Below are positions 32,019 through 43,073 of a DNA stretch of 64,000 nucleotides, piece by piece (the first letter of the stretch is position 1; each line of letters opens with the position of its first letter). The notes beneath the pieces were generated by a model. That model did no database searches. It had not been told where the DNA came from and saw nothing but the letters and a program-made list of their open reading frames with translations. The DNA lies in NCBI RefSeq assembly GCF_030272615.1, contig NC_081405.1:473482008-473546007 (forward strand), written 5' to 3'. Made by a program: the position numbers and the translations under genes. This DNA comes from Cryptomeria japonica. Its lineage: Eukaryota > Streptophyta > Pinopsida > Cupressales > Cupressaceae.

Positions 32019-33235
32019 GATCAGTAAAGTGTCTCATCAACAGATGCATATTCATCATTCTTTGATAGTTTACAGTTAGTAGTCATAGGAGTACTTACTG
32101 GTTTTGAATCCTCCATTCCAAATTTCTTCAAGATTTCCTTTATGTACTTGGATTGAGTAATGAAAATCTCATCTTTCATTTGTAGTATCTGTAAATCTAT
32201 AAAATACTTTATCTCACCGATCAATGACATCTCAAATTCTTTGCTCGTTTCATTTCCAAAGTTCTTGCATAGAGAGTCATTTCCACAAAATATAATATCA
32301 TCAACAAATATTGCTGAGATCAGTATTCCATTTTCATCATTCTTCATGTAAATATTGTTGTTTTCACTTGTTCTTATAAAACCAATCTTGATTAAATAAG
32401 AGTGCAATATTTCATACCATGCTCTAGGTGCTTGTTTCAGACCATATAAAGCTTTGTTCAATTTGCATACCTGATCTTTATTATTGTCTTCAGCAAATCC
32501 TTCAAGTTTTTCAATAAAAACTTCTCCTTCTAATATACCATTCAGAAATGTAGATTTGACATCCATTTGATATACCTTGAAATTCTTGTAAGCAGCATAT
32601 GCCAACAATGTTCTTACTCCTTCAAGTCTAGCCACAGGTGCAAAAGTCTCACCATAATCAATTCCTTGTTCTTGGGCATAACCTTTGCAAACTAGTCTTT
32701 CTTTATTTCGAATGACCTCTCCTTTTTCATTCAGCTTGTTTCTGAAAATCCACTTTGTACCAATTACATTTTTGTCCTTCGGTCTTGGGACCAATGTCCA
32801 TGTGTCATTCTTCTTGATTTGATCAATCTCTCCTGTCATAGCATTTATCCAATCTTCACTATTAAATGCCTCTTTCACTATCCTTGGCTCAAATTCAGAT
32901 ATTAGACATGTGTTCTATCTTAGTTTGTTCCTTGTCATCACTAGATCATCCTTATCTCCTATAATCTGACTTGGTGCATGATGTCTTCTGATATACTTGG
33001 CTAATACAGGCTCGGTAGGCTCTGTATGATCTTCTTCATCACTTGGTAACTGAATATTTTCTTCATTTCCTTCTAATGTTTTCTCGGTAGGACTTGTCGG
33101 TTGAACATAGACAAATTCATCATAATCTTCTAGTTCCTTGGAATTTCCTTCATCATTTCTTTCTGCAAATTCATCAATTTTCACATTTTCACTTTCTACT
33201 ATTTTGTTAGATGATTTTATCAGACATTTAAATGC
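32019..33235 (-). pseudogene. pol: Reverse transcriptase of element C
   Basis: Same frame as integrase. After an acidic linker (33184-32915) and a TAG near 32914 come [72 protein letters not shown] and the active-site FVDDIIFCGN (about 32300-32270), both Asp codons intact. The open stretch 32878-32022 is the longest undamaged piece in the element. It ends in KKFGMEDSKPVSTPM. It would copy element RNA in the cytoplasmic particle. Confidence 0.93.
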
Positions 33236-34186
33236 TTTACTTCTAGAAGAGTAACAAAGAAATGTTCCTTCTTCACTTTTCTGATCAAACTAGCCATTTC
33301 TATCGTCCTTGTGTACATAGCAAATACTTCCAAAGATTTTAAAATAACTTACATTAGGTTTCTTGTCATACCAGATTTCATATGGTGTCTTCAAAGTACC
33401 TTTCTTCAGTTGTACTTGGTTCAGGGTGTAAACTGTTGTGCTTATTGCTTCTCTCCAAAATGTTTGTGGCACTTTCTTTTCAATCAACAGGGTTCTGGCA
33501 CAATCCACAATAGATCTGTTTCTTCTCTTAGCAATTCCATTTTGTTGTGGAGTTCTCGGTGCAAAGAGTTGTCTTTTTATACCATGATCATTGCAGAATA
33601 AGTTGAACTCATCAGATGTGAACTCTCCTCCTCTATCTGATCTAAGACATTTTAGTTGTCTTCCTGTTTCATTTTCAACTCTTGCCTTGTACCATTTAAA
33701 CATTTGAAAATCTTCTGATTTTTCTTTTAGAAACATTACTGACATCATCCTTGAGTAATCATCTACAAATAATATGAAATATCTATCACCATAATAACTT
33801 TGAACTTTCATAGGACCACAAAGATCAGTGTGCACAAGATCTAAAATTCCCTTAGAAGTGTAAGACTTACTTGTAAAGCTTGATCTTGTCATTTTACCCA
33901 TCTAGCATCCTCAGCACATAGCATTCTTAGGTTTTTCAAGACATGGTAGACCTCTTACTCGGTGCTTCTTGCTTATTTTGATCAGATTATCAAAATTTAC
34001 ATGACAAAACCTTTTATGCCATAACTAGGTATCATCTATATTTGCATACAAACATTTATTCCAAGTTGAGTCAAGGTGAAATGTGTTACCTTTTGTTTGT
34101 GTCCTGGTAGCAACTAACTTTCCATGCTTGTCATGAACTTGGACAATTCCTTTCTGAAATTCTATTCGGTATCCTGTATTGTTTAG
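33236..34186 (-). pseudogene. pol: Integrase of element C (catalytic Glu lost)
   Basis: It starts after the TAG at 34187 and keeps the HHCC histidines (LWHKRFCHVNF) and both Cys of the second pair, though a TGA falls between them and a TAG follows. The core has Asp in VHTDLCGP and Asp in VDDYSRMM, but the third catalytic residue is changed: relatives read NGVxERxNR, here NGIAKRRNR (about 33517-33546), Glu to Lys, a single G-to-A change. The frame runs on to a TAG at 33290-33292 and beyond through KAFKCLIKS to the RT linker. Even without its stops this integrase should be inactive. Confidence 0.9.
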
Positions 34187-34691
34187 CTATGCTACACTCA
34201 ACAAATTGTATTTCAAACCTTCAACCCAATAAACATCATTGCATCTTGCATTGTCAAGAAGTGTTATGGATCCTTTACCTTTTACTGGACATGGTGCATT
34301 ATTACCAAATCTTACATAGCCTCCATCATAGTATTCTAACATTACAAACTTGTGTTTATCACCTGTCATGTGATGTGAGCATCCACTATCTATGATCCAA
34401 GAATCATTAGTATTTATGTGAGATATTAGGGCTTTTTCTTCATACCTTTCTTCATCGGATCCATCTTTGATAGCCACATAAACTACTTCCTTTGTATCAG
34501 TTTCATCTGATTTATCATCATTAGATTCCTCATCGGCTATTACGCATGACTTTCTATCTCTTCTTCTGAAGTCTCGGTGTCCTCTGTAATGATTATCTTT
34601 TTGTCTATCATCTTGGTAATCTCTCTTTTCAATAGAATCTTTGTCATGATAGTTAGAAGCCATTTGTCCTATCTTATCACAATTGAAACAT
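34187..34691 (-). pseudogene. pol: End of gag zinc knuckle and protease of element C
   Basis: At the edge of nested element D the frame resumes inside the zinc knuckle with FNCDKIGQMASNY; the knuckle's His and last Cys have become Gln and Tyr. A basic, charged linker (DYQDDRQKDNHYRGHRDFRR) is followed by protease with WIIDSGCSHHMTGDKHKF and GLKYNLLSVA, which ends at the TAG 34187-34189 (Gln in relatives). Confidence 0.9.
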
Positions 34692-35052
34692 TGTTGATTT
34701 TCCCAGGTTTTATTGAATGTATTTTAATGTATATATCTTATTCAATCTGATACTTGCATTCTTGGAATTCTATGTGTTCTCAAATTGAATAACATTATAC
34801 TATATATATTCCTTTGGAGAGGCATGAACTTGAATAGACATGTCTCTCCTTTAATTATAATTATTTAATCAATATTATAATGTTTCATCAATCAATTATT
34901 AATTTAGAATAATATAATAGATTAATATTGAATATTAAATTTTATATGATTAATAATAATATAATAATATAACATAATAATATATTATTATTAATCAACA
35001 TATATTATATGTATTCTAAATGATCATTCGACTCAAGCTACAAACATTAACA
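34692..35052 (-). repeat. 3' LTR of element D
   Basis: Nearly identical to 37912-38298 except for a 26-bp shorter run of (ATAATATAACATA)-type repeats near 34970. Followed on plus by CTCCCTCTTAGCTAGGG, whose complement is a purine-rich tract acting as polypurine primer. That phrase recurs at 35153 and 36300. Confidence 0.93.
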
Positions 35053-35219
35053 CTCCCTCTTAGCTAGGGAGGATGATCAGACAAAATGTGTAGCGATCTC
35101 CCATGTCAACACTTATGGCCCTCACCATAGATACACAAAACATAATTAACACTCCCTCTTAGCTAGGAAAGATGAATGTAGAAAATATATTCAAGCATCA
35201 TAATTTAATAGATAGTGAT

Positions 35220-35660
35220 CATTTTAGTCATTCATGAGAATCATACCATCTAATCATTTGGTATGTAGTATCACCTAAACACGTGATCTTGAAGTTCATC
35301 ACATCAATCTTGTGATTGATAGGATATCACCTAAGCATGTGATATCAGTATTGCCTACATGCAATACTTAAGGATAATCATATGAGAAAGATTAATTTCT
35401 CACCTTATCCTAGTTGTGATAAGTGCACTAACATTTTATACAAATGTTATATCACCTAAATACATGATATGAAGTATCACCTAGACACATGATACAAATG
35501 TCCATCACGTCAATCTTGTGATGACAAGATATCACCTAAGCACGTGATATCAATATTGCCTAAACACGCAATACTTAAGGATAATCATATGAGAAAGATT
35601 TAAATTCTCATCTTATCCAAGTTGTGGTATGTGCATTAACATTTCATATGAATGTTTTAC
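35220..35660. repeat. Two-copy tandem duplication in element D
   Basis: Two copies of roughly 200 bp (about 35260-35450 and 35475-35660) share TATCACCTAA(A/G)CACGTGAT, GATATCA-TATTGCCTA, CAATACTTAAGGATAATCAT and AGTTGTG(A/G)TA-GTGCA. Within each, the palindromic phrase ATCAC...GTGAT recurs. Non-coding. Confidence 0.7.
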
Positions 35661-35899
35661 CACAACACAATCATGGCTTCATCCATGATTCACCAGAGAT
35701 CCACCATGATAACTGGTTTGGACATTATAAGATCGTCACCTTATAATGTCTCCATACAAGTGTTCATTATCTTGAGAGATCGTCACCTCTTAGATATGAA
35801 CCCAAGGGATAAAATCCAAAAATGTCTTGTCATGACAAAGAAGTTTACACATTAAACATGTAAATACAAATTGCAAAGCAAATTACCTTTCTATCATAC

Positions 35900-36180
35900 C
35901 TAAACCTTTTCTGAAGTGATCAACCTTCACTCTGAAAGAGGTTTTTGGTCAGAATATCTGCAGTTTGATCTCCAAGGGAAAACCCCCCTACTTGAGGGAG
36001 AAGCACCCAGCATAAAATGTCTTTATATATCAAATATGTCTAGCAATAATGCAAGATATGGGCCCAATATATGTTGCTTCACTCCTTGAAGCAAATTTCA
36101 CAAGAGCAAATCTAATTGGTTTTCTTCAAAGGATCGATCTGCTCTAACTAATATATAAAATGCTCTTCACATAAATTGAG
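35900..36180 (-). pseudogene. pol: RNase H remnant in element D
   Basis: On minus, 35980-35930 reads GDQTADILTKNLFQSEG, the C-terminal signature of plant copia polyproteins. Further upstream, around 36100-36060, a patch like SRSEATYIGP may be the remains of the STAEAEY block. Everything between is broken. It shows that D descends from a complete copia element of a family other than C (its LTRs are unrelated). Confidence 0.75.
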
Positions 36181-36666
36181 TGGATCAGAGAATGAGTTTG
36201 CATCTTCTATATATATGAGGGAGGCACCCTTTCACAAGGGGTCAGTCCTCAATGACATAATTTGTCTCTTCACAAGGGTGACCACTACAACATCAACACT
36301 CCCTCTTAGCTAGGGAGGAATCCTTGTTAATAATATAGTCATGAAATAACATCCACCATGGCTACTCCTAGAGAGTGGAACACGATTCATCATGGTACTC
36401 AACATGATGATATCCATCATGGCTACTCCCATGTATGAGAATGCATATGAAGTATGAACACAAGTGCCCATTACAGAGTTGCTCAATGTGATGTTTTCAT
36501 CTCATCATGACGTTCACCATGACTACTCCCAAAGGGTGGAACAGGGGCCTTCACCTCAAACTTCTCCCTCACAGAGAAGAGTGTATTAAGAAGGGCTTTC
36601 TCTCAAACTTATCTCTCATAGAGAAGAATGAATTAAGCATATGTTCATGATGGTGTGGCTCCCTCT

Positions 36667-37146
36667 GATATCAACCTTCTGACCTCCTTGTCTAAGGTTG
36701 CTTCTAATGAAATGTTAGATTCCCTTTGAATCTGATATCAACCATCTGACCTCCTTGTCTAAGGTTACTTCTGATGAAATATTAGACTCCCTCTGAATCT
36801 GATATCAACCATCTGACCTCCTTGTCTAAGGTTACTTCTGATGAAATACTAGACTCCCTTTGAATCTGATATCAACCATCTGACCTCCTTGTCTAAGATT
36901 ACTTCTAATGAAATATTAGACTCCATCTAAATCTAATATCAACCATCTGACCTCCTTGTCTAAGGTTACTTCTGATGAAATATTAGACTTCCTCTGAATC
37001 TGATATCAACCATCTGATCTCCTTGTCTAAGGTTACTTCTGATGAAATATTAGACTCCCTCTGAATCTGATATCAACCATTTGACCTCCTTGTCTAAGGT
37101 TACTTCTGATGAAATATTAGACTCCCTTCGAATCTGATATCAACCA
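36667..37146. repeat. 67-bp tandem repeat, seven copies, in element D
   Basis: Unit starts GATATCAACCATCTGACCTC, goes on with CTTGTCTAAGGTTACTTCTG and ends in ATTAGACTCCCTCTGAATCT. Seven copies plus a partial one. The first copy is the most diverged, and the inner ones differ at one to four positions. Confidence 0.92.
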
Positions 37147-37899
37147 TAATTTCATTTATAAGCATCAATTTATTTCTCCCTTTAATTAAATTTTATTGTT
37201 CTTTCATCCTGAAGGTATGTCATAGACATATTACAAATAGCTCATAAACTAAATTATCTCGAACAGAAATACCAATGATAGAAGCATACAAGATTTTACT
37301 AGCCAATATTATAGCATAAATTACAAACTCAATAATTCATGTGCCTTAATAAAACATGGAATACTTCTCTTAATTTTAAAAAATTTCCTTTCATTAGGTG
37401 AGCCCATATAAGAAATATCACGCATGAATCATCTCTCATCATAATTCCCTTTGAATGATGTAGAACATTTTCATAATTTTGATTAACACTTTCTTTATGA
37501 TCTGCCATACATAGTCGTTAATAAATTTTGCAATTTACCAAATTTATCCAATCTCTTCATTGAGATGTTTGAAAATCTAATTACAAACATTTTCTCCAAG
37601 TTATAGCTAGATCCAATGGTTAAAACAGAAGTTATGACATTTTTCCCAAAACTGCTAACCCTAGATAGGGTTTCAAGTGACCTGCACCAAAGTTGTCATA
37701 TCTTGCACAAAACTGAATCAAATTTAATGCGATAAACATATTTGAAAACTAGAAATAGAGATCTTTCCATCCATATATTATAGTCCTCATTTTGAGGCCA
37801 ACCAAGGGCTGTGCAATGGCATATTTTAGACTGAAAATTCTAAAAAAAACTGAATTCTCCAACCCTCTCCAACCTCCAAATTAAACTTCACAAGCCTGA

Positions 37900-37911
37900 G
37901 CTCTGATACCA
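37900..37911 (-). other. Primer-binding site of D
   Basis: GCTCTGATACCA on plus, that is TGGTATCAGAGC on minus, the full initiator-Met tRNA complement, directly touching the 5' LTR. Confidence 0.92.
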
Positions 37912-38298
37912 TGTTGATTTTCCCAGGTTTTATTGAATGTATTTTAATGTATATATCTGATTCAATTTGATACTTGCATTCTTGGAATTCTATGTGTTCT
38001 CAAATTGAATAACATTATACTATATATATTCCTTTGGAGAGGCATGAACTTGAATAGACATGTCTCTCCTTTAATTATAATAATTTAATCAATATTATAA
38101 TGTTTCATCAATCAATTATTAATTTAGAATAATATAATAGATTAATATTGAATATTAAATTTTATATGATTAATAATAATATAATAATATAACATAATAA
38201 TATAACATAATAATATAACATAATAATATATTATTATTAATCAACATATATTATATGTATTCTAAATGATCATTTGACTCAAGCTACAAACATTAACA
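37912..38298 (-). repeat. 5' LTR of element D
   Basis: Partner of 34692-35052. It contains two extra copies of a 13-bp ATAATATAACATA unit near 38190-38230. Confidence 0.93.
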
Positions 38299-39151
38299 AA
38301 CACTTCAAAGGTAGTTTTCCTTTATACTTACCTTTGCCTCTCGGTAACCTTCTAGCTAATAGTGCTTCAAACTCTTCTTGCTTTCTGATTTCCTCATACA
38401 GTTTGTGTACTTCCTCTACATTCTTGCGAAATCTTTCACTTGCTCCACTGTGATCCCCTTTAGTGTACTTACTCATTCTATCATTGTAATCATCAGATTC
38501 ACCAATATGAAAAGAACTAAATGCAGATTCAACTTTATTTACCCATGACCCACTATTATCAAAGTTACTTAACTCAAATGCATGTAGCTTACCAATAGTA
38601 GCATCTAAAGAAACTGGCATATTTGGTACATACCTCAATTCATTGATTGCAGAGACTCGGATTGCATAAGCTGGTAGAAGGTTTCTTAACAATTTACTTG
38701 TTATATCCTTTTCTTCAATAGTTCCACCTGCTCCTTTGATTTAATTGACAATCTCCTTTAGTCTTGTACTGTATTGGGTTATGTTCTCACCTTCATTCAT
38801 CCTCATAGATTCAAGTTGTCCTCTTAGACTATCCACTTTTTCTCTTTGAACATGTTCATCTCCACCATACACAGATATGAGCTTGTCCCACATTGCCTTT
38901 GCATCATTGCAACCTTCTAGATCATTAAACTTTGAATCGGTCAATGCAGATGTTATTTCAATCATTACTTGGATATGTTCTTGCTTTGCCTTTATCTCTT
39001 CCATTGTCAATGGATAGGTGCTCAGTGCAATGAAATCATTCTTCAGATAATATACAACATATTCTCCAACTCCTGATAGGTGTAGCTTCATCCTTTTCGA
39101 CCATGTAGAGAAACTTGACTTGTTTAGCTTCGGTGCATCCCTCTTATACAT
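38299..39151 (-). pseudogene. gag: Gag of element C, N-terminal part
   Basis: ATG at 39151, shortly after the primer-binding site, opens MYKRDAPKLNKSSFSTWSKR. It continues with AMWDKLISVYGGDEHVQREK and RGQLESMRMNEGENITQYST, the copia gag (UBN2-type) core. A TAA at 38741-38743 interrupts it, but the frame continues with KLLRNLLPAYAIRVSAINE and a charged helix before reaching PLKC, the first Cys of the zinc knuckle, where D is inserted. It would form the particle shell. Confidence 0.9.
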
Positions 39152-39201
39152 CTTTGGATTTTTGCCTCAAGTACCTTTAAACTTTTCTTCTGGAGTCCAA
39201 A

Positions 39202-39213
39202 GCTCTGATACCA
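39202..39213 (-). other. Primer-binding site of C
   Basis: GCTCTGATACCA on plus (TGGTATCAGAGC on minus), two bases from the LTR end. Full match to the initiator-Met tRNA type. Confidence 0.92.
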
Positions 39214-39215
39214 AT

Positions 39216-40716
39216 TGATAGTTATGATACTTAAAGATAAGTACATATGCCAAGCTAATAAGATGAGAGGGGGGGTGAATCATACAAACTTAATCTTCCA
39301 TAAAAGCAACAGATTCAACCTTGGTAACATATACTTCAGTAATATAACCAAAACTGCTAAACATGCAAACTCAAAAGCATATAAACATCATAACACTCAT
39401 AACACCAGATTTAACGTGGAAACCCAAATAGGGAAAAACCACTATGGGATTTCAGACCCACTAAGAAATATACTCTTCTAGAGTATGCTCGGTTAAAAGC
39501 AAATCCTATTAAAGATTACAAACACATTGCTAGATGTGAGCCGGTTAAGGGATTTCCCTCATATCTGTTAGGATCTTCACCTTGTTAGAAGTGACCTTGT
39601 TAAAGGATTTCAAACACTCAATCAGAATGTCACCTTGCTAGAGGGTTTTACAAATAAGACTGTTAAGTCCACTCGGTTAAGAGATTTTCTGTCACTTCAC
39701 AAAATAATAGTAATAAAAATCTATCTGCAACTTCACTTCTAAAATGCTAAAGCAGATTCTTATTTGCTCAATACAATATAGACATAGAACTAATCTTGTC
39801 CATCTGTTGGGCTCTATAATCTGTTATTCAAAATAGATCTTCTAGCTTATGTGCTCGGTAATCACTATGTAGCATCCCTGTGCATACACTTGCCCGCATT
39901 CATTGTTTATCAATAGTTCCTTATTTATAAACAATTCGCCAACCGCTTAATCTCCTTGATCACATTTACCATGATCAATCATAGCCATTAGATCTTCAAA
40001 CTTTGACCAGGTTCAATGTATCCTTCGATCTTCATATGTTTTACCCCACCTTCGAACTTGCATACATTTCTTGGAACTTGTGCTAGGGTATTGCGGTTCA
40101 ATCTAAACTATAGATCTTCTTGCCAATTTTCCTTTGCCATAGATTCTTTAACAAACTTCATATACGACATACCAATCATTTAATCATAGCCAGTTCATCA
40201 ACTTCCTTCATTAAATAATACATGTAATCATTTAATGCATTTTGTTATTACTTGGTTGCAACTCGGTAAATACTAAACTTCACTCGGTAGACATTCTGCC
40301 TTCATTAACCGATAGCGATAACCTTAGGGTTTACCGACTAGGTTCTTTTCTTGGTAACATAGTATAGTATTAACCTTACAATCAATAACATATGTAGGAT
40401 ATCAAAACAATCTAAACATCATGATCTCATCATTGTCTAACTCAGTAATAGTTGCCCATTGAATAACTTATTCCTCCCCTTATTCATCATATTCTTTCTG
40501 TGTCTTTTACCAACATTTTTAACTCATCAAATTATACTTCTCAAGATATGGCAACATCATACTGAATTAGAAAATTAATTTCTTGACATCAATTACAAAA
40601 TAATAATATTGAGACAGTAAACATCCTTAATCATTTATATCCATAATCATCAACAACCTTCTCAATATCCTTATTGAAATGCCAACAATCTCTCCTTGCT
40701 TGTTATAATGCCAACA
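39216..40716 (-). repeat. 5' LTR of element C
   Basis: Partner of 29404-30949. TATA-like box (minus) near 39922-39929. One copy of the 23-bp unit at 40322-40344. Scattered differences from the partner, many of them C/T or G/A. Confidence 0.93.
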
Positions 40717-42809
40717 ACGAAATCAAGGAATCTTTCATCTTTATGCTCCAAAAATGAATAAGAGAGAAACTTTCAAGAATCCTAATGCCATTGTATTTGA
40801 AGATGGTACTTTCACATGGGTTGCAAAGAAAACTCAAAAAAACTTTAGTTGAGGTATTAGAAATAGTTAATTAATCTTGGTCTAGTAAAATAGTATTGTA
40901 ATAATCTATTACACATTAAAGCATCTTTCTACATTTATGTAGTATGCATGGAATATTGTTGAATTCACATAATGTTGTGGTTTTTAACTATTCTATCTTA
41001 TTTTTGGTAATAATCAGTGATGTGGTATTTTGGTGCAATTTATATTTTCATTCTTTGGGTGGTATATAGTGTAATAATCACCATGAAAATCAAGCATCAT
41101 TATTAGAAGGGATCTTTTAAGAACAAATCAACTCACGGATACAAGATTGATTTAAACCTTCACTTCTAATGAAATAGTTGCCTCAAGGTTCCTTAAGTTA
41201 GTTATGGCTAATAGTAATTTTGTTAATCATGTCCCCTACATTATAAGGCTTGCATATGGGAGGCTTTCATATTTGTTGGTAGTATTTATCCCAGTGTATC
41301 TTAGAGTGTAGAGATTTTATGTTTTCTATATCCTACACATTTAAAGATATGAATATATTGAAGTTTAAGGAAGAAGTGATAAATATGGAAGAAAATTATT
41401 AGTGACATCTAATGTTAAGAGCCATTCAAATCCTTTAGGATTTTTAACTATAAACAATGAATAATTGAAAATAGTGCATTGTAAGTTGCTATTTCTTCAT
41501 ATTTTTTATGTAATTGTATGGTAGGTGTTGACTATTTTCATGGTGATTCATAATAAGTGGTAGGTAGATGTCTCTAACATCTCCACAATTCTATTACTTT
41601 TTAGATATAAGATCCATAGAGCTTGGCATAGGAAGGATTTATTTCATGAAATAAGTTCCATTACTTGATCCGATAGTTGGTAGTGTCTTGACAAATGTAA
41701 TGTAGAACCCTAATGCAATAGAGGTTGAATACCTAGTGGATTGTAATGTGGTTTAGTGAATTCAAGATTTTGGAATTATTGAGTTTTTATTTATCCCTTT
41801 CTATTTATGATTTTTTTGGTTATGGTTGTGATGTTTGTAGGGAGACATTTACAAATTTATATTTATTTTCACTATTTTATGGTTTATGGGTTTGTAATGG
41901 TAATTTAATGTTCTTTCATATTTTTGTATAGATACTTTATAATAGCCTATTATGGTGATTTGTTCTATTATGGATGTAATCTTTATATTATATTCATTTC
42001 ATGGGAAATGTTCCTAATAGAATCCCTAATTAATTAATCTAGAGAAAGATAACACTAAAGAAAGAAATCTAATCATCGCCTTTATTTTTAATTAAAAAAT
42101 TGAGATAAAAGACCAATTAGGGAGAATTAAGACATAATATTCTATCATGCAATGTAGGATACATTAATGATAGCAAATAACAACTAAATTAGTTAGAGAT
42201 CTTGAATAAACATTCTAATTAGAAGGCCCTTACCTTAAAACCCATCACTATATGAAGAAACTAATAAAGGATTTATGATCAAGTAAAATTCTATTTTCTA
42301 TCACACTTTATGATAGTTTTTTTAAAAAATATTAAATAATTCATCATTGTAACATATCGATTATGTGACTTAACTAGTTCTAACTCAAAAAGGTCACACT
42401 AGAATGTTTTGAATTAGTCTAAAGACTAGGTAATTGGGAGAGGGTCCAAACCCTTATATAACAACCAACTAAGCAAAAAGAGGATCTCACAAGCAATGAG
42501 AAAATCAAAACTAAAAATGAGAAAACCCTTTTTTGAAAGAGATTCTTTTGATTGGAGCATCAAACTGGTAGGAAAAAGGGTCCTAACCCTACATTAGATT
42601 AAAAAATTTCAGATCAAAGGGGTTGAGTAAGAACCCCAAACCAGATTCCAAAAAAAGAAACTTAAGCCAAGACAAAAGTATCTAAGGGAATAGACAACAA
42701 GCAACGGGTTATGAAAGGATCTCTAAAACCTTTTCCCTATAAGAATACCTTGAACAAAGAATCTCTCATATTAGGAGAGGGATCACCAAGATTTAAAAAT
42801 AAATTAGGT
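40717..42809. other. Non-coding, AT-rich right flank of element C
   Basis: No supported gene. A short plus frame at 40745-40850 (NPNAIVFEDGTFTWVAKKTQ) looks protein-like but stops after some 30 codons; it could be the continuation of sequence cut by C. Otherwise short AT-rich frames only. Confidence 0.4.
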
Positions 42810-43073
42810 TTAGCAGGAACCTAGAATCCATGAGACAATACAATCACCTAGCCATTCCCAAAAAACATTAAGCACAATGGAAAATGTAGTCAATGAATGA
42901 ACTAGAACATGAATTACCAATGAATTTTGAAAGAAACCCCTAAACCTATTAGTAGCATAAACCCCTACAAACACAACAATTGGGTACATAAGAGCAAGGA
43001 AAACCCCACAACCCACCTCAATAGGACCATACAACATCCTTTTGGGCAGCTGATGAGCTTGTTTCCATGTCAT
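42810..43073 (-). CDS. Possible exon of a multi-pass membrane protein
   Basis: An 87-codon open frame on minus begins TWKQAHQLPKRMLYGPIEVG and contains a hydrophobic stretch (GVFLALMYPIVVFVGVYAT), then NRFRGFFQNSLVIHVLVHSL and a second hydrophobic end (FSIVLNVFWEWLGDCIVSWI). Composition and spacing look like a conserved plant membrane protein, and I suspect the At3g27390-like family, but I cannot verify that. The frame may end at a splice donor (CTAG|GTTCCT, about 42815-42820). No stop or shift breaks it. No other exon was found in reach, so it could be a captured exon or the remains of a gene. Confidence 0.4.
   Translation of the reverse strand: MTWKQAHQLPKRMLYGPIEVGCGVFLALMYPIVVFVGVYATNRFRGFFQNSLVIHVLVHSLTTFSIVLNVFWEWLGDCIVSWILGSC

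Larger units (their letters stand above)
34692..38298 (-). mobile_element. Nested non-autonomous copia-derived LTR element D
   Basis: 3.6-kb element inserted in the gag zinc-knuckle codons of C. LTRs of 361 bp (34692-35052) and 387 bp (37912-38298) begin TGTTGATTTTCCCAGG and end AAACATTAACA on plus. The flanks AACAT and AACAC match in four of five bases. A perfect initiator-Met primer-binding site (37900-37911) touches the right LTR, so D reads on minus, like its host. No long frame remains, but the tail of a copia RNase H domain (GDQTADILTKNLFQSEG) survives at 35905-35980. It is thus an internally deleted copia element filled with tandem repeats. Confidence 0.92.
29404..40716 (-). mobile_element. 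Ty1/copia LTR retrotransposon C, defective, carrying nested element D
   Basis: An 11.3-kb block in minus orientation. LTRs of 1,546 and 1,501 bp bound a gag-pol frame in copia order. The flanks ATGAA (29399-29403) and ACGAA (40717-40721) match in four of five bases, the mismatch being a CpG transition, so a duplication is likely. Without D it would be about 7.7 kb. The pol is related to that of A by shared motifs. The coding frame carries many stops, mostly TAG/TGA, one frameshift in RNase H and a lost catalytic Glu in integrase. Confidence 0.95.
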
